Assembly: GCA_012841465.1 (NCBI GenBank) | Contig: DUUS01000132.1 | Span: 1 to 10,517, forward strand | Length of the DNA stretch: 10,517 nucleotides | DNA from: Mollicutes bacterium | Lineage (GTDB): Bacteria; Bacillota_I; Bacilli_A; RF39; UBA660 | Direction of reading: 5' to 3' | Shown: positions 6,540 through 10,517 of the stretch, piece by piece | Position numbering within the stretch: position 1 is the stretch's first letter | Layout of the letters: every line of letters begins with the position of its first letter | The notes under the pieces: generated by a model | Database searches by the model: none | What the model was told of the DNA's origin: nothing | What the model saw: the letters and a program-made list of their open reading frames with translations, nothing else | Translations under genes and position numbers: made by a program

Positions 6540-8324
6540 ATGAATTATAATAATAGAGATGAAGTACCAGAGGAGTACAAATGGGATTTAAGCACTAGAT
6601 ACAAAGATATAAATGATTGGGAAAAAGACTTAGAAAAAGTTAAAAAAGATATTAATAAAATATCTAAATATAAAAAGAAATTACTTGAATCAAGTGATTC
6701 TTTATATAATGCTCTTGAATTAAAATTTAAATTAATCGTAGATATTCAAAAATTATACTGCTATGCCCACTGCATGTCAGATGAAGACATTGAAAACAAT
6801 AAATACTTTTTAATGCTAAGTGAAGTTGAAAGTCTTTTTCAAGACTTTGCTTTTCAAAGTGCTTATATAACTCCTGAAATACTTAAGGGAAAGAAAAGTA
6901 CTATTACTAATTATTTAAAAGAAGAAAAGTTAAAGAAATATGAATTTTATTTAAATAACTTACTAAGGCAAAAGAAACATCAATTAAATGAAAGAGAAGA
7001 GCAAATTATCTCTAAGTTAACAAGTACTAACTCAAACTATGAAACAATGAGTAATATACTAACTAACTCAGTAATTGATTATGGACACCTACTTGTAGAT
7101 GGAACTAAAACTCAGCTTTTAAATAGTAATTACCGAACTATTATTACTAATAAAAATAGAGAAACAAGAAAAGAAGCATTTAATATGCTTACAAGTAATC
7201 TTAAAAAATATGAAAACATCTATAGTATAAATTTAATATCAAGTATGAAACAAGCTAAGAATATAGCAGATATTTATGAATTTAAATCTGTTTTAGATAT
7301 GGATTTATTTGAGTCAAATATACCTAAAAAAGTATATGAAAATTTATATGAAACAATTGAAAAAAGGCTAGATGTATATCATAAATATTATAATATGATT
7401 AAAAGAAGTCTAGGTCTAGAAGAATTAGAATACTATGATAAAGACTCAGAGCTTGTTAATACTGAGATGACCTTTTCAATTGAAGATACAAAAATCTTAC
7501 TATTAAATTCACTTTCTATCTTAGGTGATGAGTATACTGATATACTTGAAAAAGCCTTTAATGAAAGATGGATTGACTTTGGTGTTTATAAAGGAAAAAC
7601 ATCTTCAATATATGCAACTTGTAATTATGGAGATCATCCACTAGTACTTACAAACTTCCTTGGTAAATTTACTGATATAAGTACTCTGGCTCATGAGCTA
7701 GGGCACGCAGTACATTTTCATTTAAGTATGGAAAATCCCTATCATGATTGGTATACTGATTTATTTACAGCAGAGGTGGCATCCCTTACAAATGAAATAT
7801 TATTTTCAAATTATGTAATAAATAATAGTAAAGATAAAGATTTAAAACTTACCGCAATCTATAATACTTTAAATACAATTCAAAATAATTTATTTGATGC
7901 AGCCTTAGAAGGTGAGTTTGAACACAAAGTATATAACATGCTAGAAGAAGGTAAAGAATTAAATACGGAAATATTTAATAAACTTATCTATGACATAAGA
8001 AAAAAATATTATGGAAATAGCATAAATTTAAATGAAAATATAAGTACGATGTGGACTAGAAGAATGCATTATTTTAGACCCTACTATTTATTTAAATATG
8101 CGACTGGAGTATCAAGTGCAATCTACATCTCTAAAAAAATCTTATCAGGTGATGATAAGTTTAAAGAAAAATATTTAAACTTTCTAAAAAAAGGTGGTTC
8201 TAACTATCCCCATGAATTACTACTAGAAATGGGAGTTGATTTAACAAAGCCAGAAGTAATTAATGAAGCTATTGATTACATGGAAGAGTTAATAATAAAA
8301 TTTAATAAAATAAGCGAGGAATAA
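6540..8324 (+). CDS. pepF: oligoendopeptidase F (M3 family zinc metallopeptidase)
   Basis: PepF-type enzymes are cytosolic zinc endopeptidases that cut short oligopeptides, not folded proteins. The 594-residue product is close to the usual 600. The zinc site HELGHAVHF starts at residue 385: His385 and His389 bind zinc, Glu386 is the catalytic base, and Glu412 in FTAEVASLTNE is the third ligand, 27 residues after the first His, as in the M3B family. The N-terminal part (EEYKWDLSTRYKDINDWEKDLE, about 11-32; LYCYAHCMSDED, about 72-83) and the C-terminal RRMHYFRPYYLFKYATG are also typical. The gene lies between dnaK and dnaJ, behind the palindrome; a weak AGAAAGAG (6527-6534) serves as ribosome site. 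No promoter of its own was seen, so it probably belongs to the HrcA operon. Its neighbours suggest clearance of stress-derived peptides, an inference. Confidence 0.96.
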   Translation: MNYNNRDEVPEEYKWDLSTRYKDINDWEKDLEKVKKDINKISKYKKKLLESSDSLYNALELKFKLIVDIQKLYCYAHCMSDEDIENNKYFLMLSEVESLFQDFAFQSAYITPEILKGKKSTITNYLKEEKLKKYEFYLNNLLRQKKHQLNEREEQIISKLTSTNSNYETMSNILTNSVIDYGHLLVDGTKTQLLNSNYRTIITNKNRETRKEAFNMLTSNLKKYENIYSINLISSMKQAKNIADIYEFKSVLDMDLFESNIPKKVYENLYETIEKRLDVYHKYYNMIKRSLGLEELEYYDKDSELVNTEMTFSIEDTKILLLNSLSILGDEYTDILEKAFNERWIDFGVYKGKTSSIYATCNYGDHPLVLTNFLGKFTDISTLAHELGHAVHFHLSMENPYHDWYTDLFTAEVASLTNEILFSNYVINNSKDKDLKLTAIYNTLNTIQNNLFDAALEGEFEHKVYNMLEEGKELNTEIFNKLIYDIRKKYYGNSINLNENISTMWTRRMHYFRPYYLFKYATGVSSAIYISKKILSGDDKFKEKYLNFLKKGGSNYPHELLLEMGVDLTKPEVINEAIDYMEELIIKFNKISEE

Positions 8325-8326
8325 AC

Positions 8327-9439
8327 ATGGCGAAAAAAGATTATTATGAAATATTAGGAGTAAGTAAAGATGCAAGTGAAGCAGATATTAAAAGTGCTTT
8401 TAGAAAAAAAGCCAAAGAATATCATCCCGATGTAAACAAAGACCCTGGTGCATCTAATAAATTTAAAGAAATAGGCGAGGCATACTCGGTTTTAAGTGAC
8501 GCAACTAAAAGAAAACAATATGATCAGTTTGGCTCATCTGCCTTTGATGGAAGCGGTGGTTTTCAAGGTTTTGGAGGCTTTTCAGGGTTTGACTTTGATG
8601 ACTTTGACCTTGGAAGCATCTTTGAACAGTTCATGGGTGGAGGCTCGAGAAGAGGAAGTGCTCAAGCAAGACCTACCAGGGGTGATGATTTATTAGTTAA
8701 ACTAAATCTAACCTTTGAGGAAGCAATCTTCGGAACTGAAAAAAACTTTAAAGTTACCGTTGATGAGGCATGTAAAACATGTGGTGGAGAAGGTGGACAT
8801 GATAAAGGAACCTGCTCTGCTTGCTCTGGAAGAGGAAGAGTAGTAACTGAGCAAAGAACTATTCTAGGTGTCATTCAAACCGAAACAACCTGTCATGCCT
8901 GTAGTGGAACAGGCTTTAAATTCAAAAACACCTGTGAAACATGCAAAGGTAAAAGACTAAATAGAAAAACTAAAACCATTAATTTTAAAGTACCTAAAGG
9001 TGTTGAACATGGCGATCAAATGAGAATGTCAGGAAGAGGTGGAGCTGGTTTAAACGGTGGACCAAATGGTGATATTTATATAAACTTCTCAGTTAAGGAT
9101 CATCCTTTATATAAAAGAGAAAGCGATGACTTAATTATTGAAGTACCTCTAACTATTACTGAGGCAGTCATGGGAACTACTAAAGAAATACCTACACCTT
9201 ATGGAAGTATTAAACATACATTTGACTCAGGCACTCAAAGTAATACTACTATTAGATTAAGAGGTAAAGGTATTAAAAGTGATAAAACATCAAGAACTGG
9301 AGACTTATACATTGTTACTAATGTTGTTATTCCAAGTAAACTTGATCGCAAACAAAAATCATTATTTAAAGATTTAAATAAAACTAAATTTGATAATAAT
9401 TCAATCTTTAAAGATTTTGAAAAATACATAGAGGAGTAA
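8327..9439 (+). CDS. dnaJ: chaperone protein DnaJ (Hsp40)
   Basis: DnaJ delivers substrates to DnaK and stimulates its ATPase. The 370-residue protein shows the complete type I order: J domain (about 4-68) with His33-Pro34-Asp35 and KRKQYDQFG; a Gly/Phe-rich linker (about 69-107); the zinc-binding region with four CxxCxG motifs beginning at Cys149, Cys163, Cys189 and Cys203; and the C-terminal beta domains (about 210-365) with GDIYINFSVKDHPLYKR. The fourth motif reads CETCKGKR, with Arg in place of the usual final Gly; all eight zinc cysteines are kept. AGCGAGGA (8313-8320) lies within the end of pepF, and only two bases separate the pepF stop from the ATG, so the pair is tightly linked. A terminator-like hairpin covers its stop codon. 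Confidence 0.98.
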   Translation: MAKKDYYEILGVSKDASEADIKSAFRKKAKEYHPDVNKDPGASNKFKEIGEAYSVLSDATKRKQYDQFGSSAFDGSGGFQGFGGFSGFDFDDFDLGSIFEQFMGGGSRRGSAQARPTRGDDLLVKLNLTFEEAIFGTEKNFKVTVDEACKTCGGEGGHDKGTCSACSGRGRVVTEQRTILGVIQTETTCHACSGTGFKFKNTCETCKGKRLNRKTKTINFKVPKGVEHGDQMRMSGRGGAGLNGGPNGDIYINFSVKDHPLYKRESDDLIIEVPLTITEAVMGTTKEIPTPYGSIKHTFDSGTQSNTTIRLRGKGIKSDKTSRTGDLYIVTNVVIPSKLDRKQKSLFKDLNKTKFDNNSIFKDFEKYIEE

Positions 9440-9453
9440 AAAGCTCCTTTTTT
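9430..9453 (+). terminator. terminator-like hairpin over the dnaJ stop codon
   Basis: Positions 9430-9436 (AGAGGAG) pair with 9444-9450 (CTCCTTT) as a 7-bp stem with one G-U pair and a 7-nt loop holding the TAA stop; six Ts follow (9448-9453). The stem is short, so termination is likely partial. The right arm can instead pair with the murI ribosome binding site. Confidence 0.6.
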
Positions 9454-9461
9454 AAGGGAGG
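9454..9461 (+). promoter_or_regulatory. ribosome binding site of murI, potentially sequestered
   Basis: AAGGGAGG lies 4 nt before the murI ATG. Bases 9454-9460 can pair with 9444-9450 in a 7-bp hairpin (one G-U pair) with a TTT loop, which would hide the site. The same 9444-9450 segment is the right arm of the upstream terminator-like hairpin, so the two structures exclude each other. Confidence 0.55.
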
Positions 9462-9465
9462 ATTT

Positions 9466-10194
9466 ATGAATATCGGAGTAATAGATTCAGGAATAGGTGG
9501 ACTTACTGTAGTAAAAGAACTTACTAAATTAAATGTAAATATTATTTACTATGGAGATAATTTAAATGTACCCTATGGTAATAAAACCGAAGAAGAAATA
9601 TATTATTTATCTAAAAAGATGATTGATTATTTAATAAATAAAAATGTTAATTTAATAATTGTTGCTTGTAATACTATTTCTTCAATAATAAATAAATACT
9701 TTACTAACTATAAAGTACCAATTATTAGTATTATTGATCCAGTTATTAATTATATAAAAACAAATAATATAAATAATACCGGACTACTCGCAACTAAATT
9801 TACTATAAACTCAAATATTTATCAAAAAATGTTAAAAGAAAAACTAGTATACTCTGAAATTAGTCCAAACCTCGCAACAATCATAGATAATAATTATAAT
9901 GACAAAGATATTGATAATATAATAAAGAAACACTTAGATAATTTAACTAAACATAATATAGATTATCTTATCTTAGGATGCACTCATTACTATTTAGTAT
10001 TTGATAAATTTTTAAAAAATAATAATAAATTAAAATACATAAATCCTTCTTTAGAAGTAGTAAATTATATAAAAGATAAGTTAATTTCTACTTCTAATCC
10101 ATCCTTAAAAATTTATACAACCGGAAGCATTAATACCTATAAATCTATTTTAAGTAAACTAGATATCAATAACTATAAATTAATCAAAAAGTAG
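9466..10194 (+). CDS. murI: glutamate racemase
   Basis: MurI interconverts L- and D-glutamate without cofactor and supplies D-glutamate for peptidoglycan. The 242-residue protein is somewhat short for the family (about 265). It has IGVIDSGIGGLTV (3-15) with the conserved Asp7-Ser8, IYYGDNLNVPYGNK (27-40), the first catalytic cysteine in VACNTIS (Cys68), GLLATKFTI (106-114), and the second catalytic cysteine with its His in LGCTHYY (Cys172, His174). The usual VPLVEE stretch is replaced by LATIID (136-141), so the acidic residue there is Asp141 rather than Glu by my manual alignment. The protein is rich in Asn, Ile and Lys, in line with an AT-rich genome. It lies 26 nt after dnaJ, across a structured junction. 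Its presence points to a walled bacterium. Aspartate racemase is a less likely alternative. Confidence 0.93.
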   Translation: MNIGVIDSGIGGLTVVKELTKLNVNIIYYGDNLNVPYGNKTEEEIYYLSKKMIDYLINKNVNLIIVACNTISSIINKYFTNYKVPIISIIDPVINYIKTNNINNTGLLATKFTINSNIYQKMLKEKLVYSEISPNLATIIDNNYNDKDIDNIIKKHLDNLTKHNIDYLILGCTHYYLVFDKFLKNNNKLKYINPSLEVVNYIKDKLISTSNPSLKIYTTGSINTYKSILSKLDINNYKLIKK

Positions 10195-10242
10195 TATCTA
10201 TTTTTAAAACTTAGTAGTATAATTATCTAGAGGTAAAGAAAA

Positions 10243-10517
10243 ATGAAAAAAGTAATATCAGTAATTTTAATTTTATTTATTGTAATGTTTAGTATTAATT
10301 TATTTAGGGTAAAAACAATTAAAGTAGAGGTCCCCTCTCTATCAATTGTTACTAAAAACAAAGAAGGAGTAATAAAATTAGTTAATTTGAAAAAAGAAGA
10401 AAAAGTAACTAATCAAATAAACGAATATTTAGATACTTTAAAAACTTGCTATAATGAAACAATTCATTATGATGGAAGAAAAGACATAAGTATTAAAAAA
10501 TATACTGTTAATAAAAA
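10243..10517 (+). CDS. hypothetical membrane-anchored or secreted protein (3' end outside window)
   Basis: The reading frame from the ATG at 10243 runs open to the end of the window (91 full codons). AGAGG at 10229-10233 is a suitable ribosome site about 9 nt upstream. The product starts MKKVISVILILFIVMFSINLF: a short basic end and a hydrophobic helix (about residues 4-21), acting either as an uncleaved anchor or a signal peptide. No lipobox cysteine is visible. The visible remainder (about 70 residues) is Lys/Glu/Ile-rich with one Cys and no motif I recognise. It follows murI by 48 nt and may be cotranscribed. Function cannot be assigned. Confidence 0.75.
   Translation, partial: MKKVISVILILFIVMFSINLFRVKTIKVEVPSLSIVTKNKEGVIKLVNLKKEEKVTNQINEYLDTLKTCYNETIHYDGRKDISIKKYTVNK

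Noticed and set aside
10186..10205. AAAAA-TAG/CTA-TTTTT hairpin at the murI stop as a terminator
   Set aside because: Only 3 bp plus A-T pairs across a bulged G; too weak to call in such AT-rich sequence.
10218..10223. TATAAT before the last gene
   Set aside because: No -35 box, and initiation about 7 nt downstream would remove or truncate the ribosome site at 10229-10233.
10326..10338. AGAGG-TCC-CCTCT inverted repeat in the last gene
   Set aside because: Only 5 bp, inside coding sequence, with no T-run or linked element; probably chance.
1..10517. Mycoplasma-type genetic code (TGA as Trp)
   Set aside because: hrcA ends in TGA at the proper place, all Trp codons are TGG, and murI implies a cell wall.

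Overview
The window is a very AT-rich, gene-dense stretch with every recognised gene on the + strand. It looks like the chromosome of a low-GC, Gram-positive-type bacterium of the Bacilli/Erysipelotrichia/RF39-like range. Four things support this: an HrcA/CIRCE-controlled dnaK operon, strong AGGAG-type Shine-Dalgarno sites, a Gram-positive-type DnaK lacking the insertion found in proteobacterial DnaK, and a glutamate racemase, which implies peptidoglycan. TGA is a real stop (end of hrcA, overlapping the grpE start) and TGG codes tryptophan, so this is the standard bacterial code and not the Mycoplasma code. Species cannot be named from the sequence.

Layout. Positions 1-27 probably hold the last codons of an upstream gene. 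Positions 30-938 carry a type IV prepilin-like protein and a small C-terminally membrane-anchored protein of unknown function. Ribosome recycling factor (frr, 971-1513) follows, and its 3' end forms half of an intrinsic terminator. Positions 1613-2956 encode an orphan membrane protein with an N-terminal zinc ribbon and a large predicted extracytoplasmic domain, closed by a clear terminator (2955-2977).

Positions 3003-9439 are the heat-shock chaperone operon: a consensus sigma-A promoter with two CIRCE-type HrcA operators, then hrcA, grpE, dnaK, an oligoendopeptidase F (pepF) and dnaJ. The pepF insertion between dnaK and dnaJ and a 26-bp perfect palindrome right after dnaK are the most distinctive features. 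murI (glutamate racemase, 9466-10194) follows dnaJ across a compact junction that can fold in two mutually exclusive ways. The window ends inside an unrecognised gene for a membrane-anchored or secreted protein.

Working together: HrcA represses its own operon. GrpE (nucleotide exchange factor), DnaK (Hsp70) and DnaJ (J-protein) form the Hsp70 folding cycle, and PepF could remove oligopeptides produced during stress proteolysis (inference). No gene-free stretch exceeds about 140 bp. I saw no tRNA, rRNA, CRISPR array, insertion sequence or phage gene. The region is mainly core housekeeping; the interest lies in gene order, operator architecture and junction RNA structures, not in an obvious new system.
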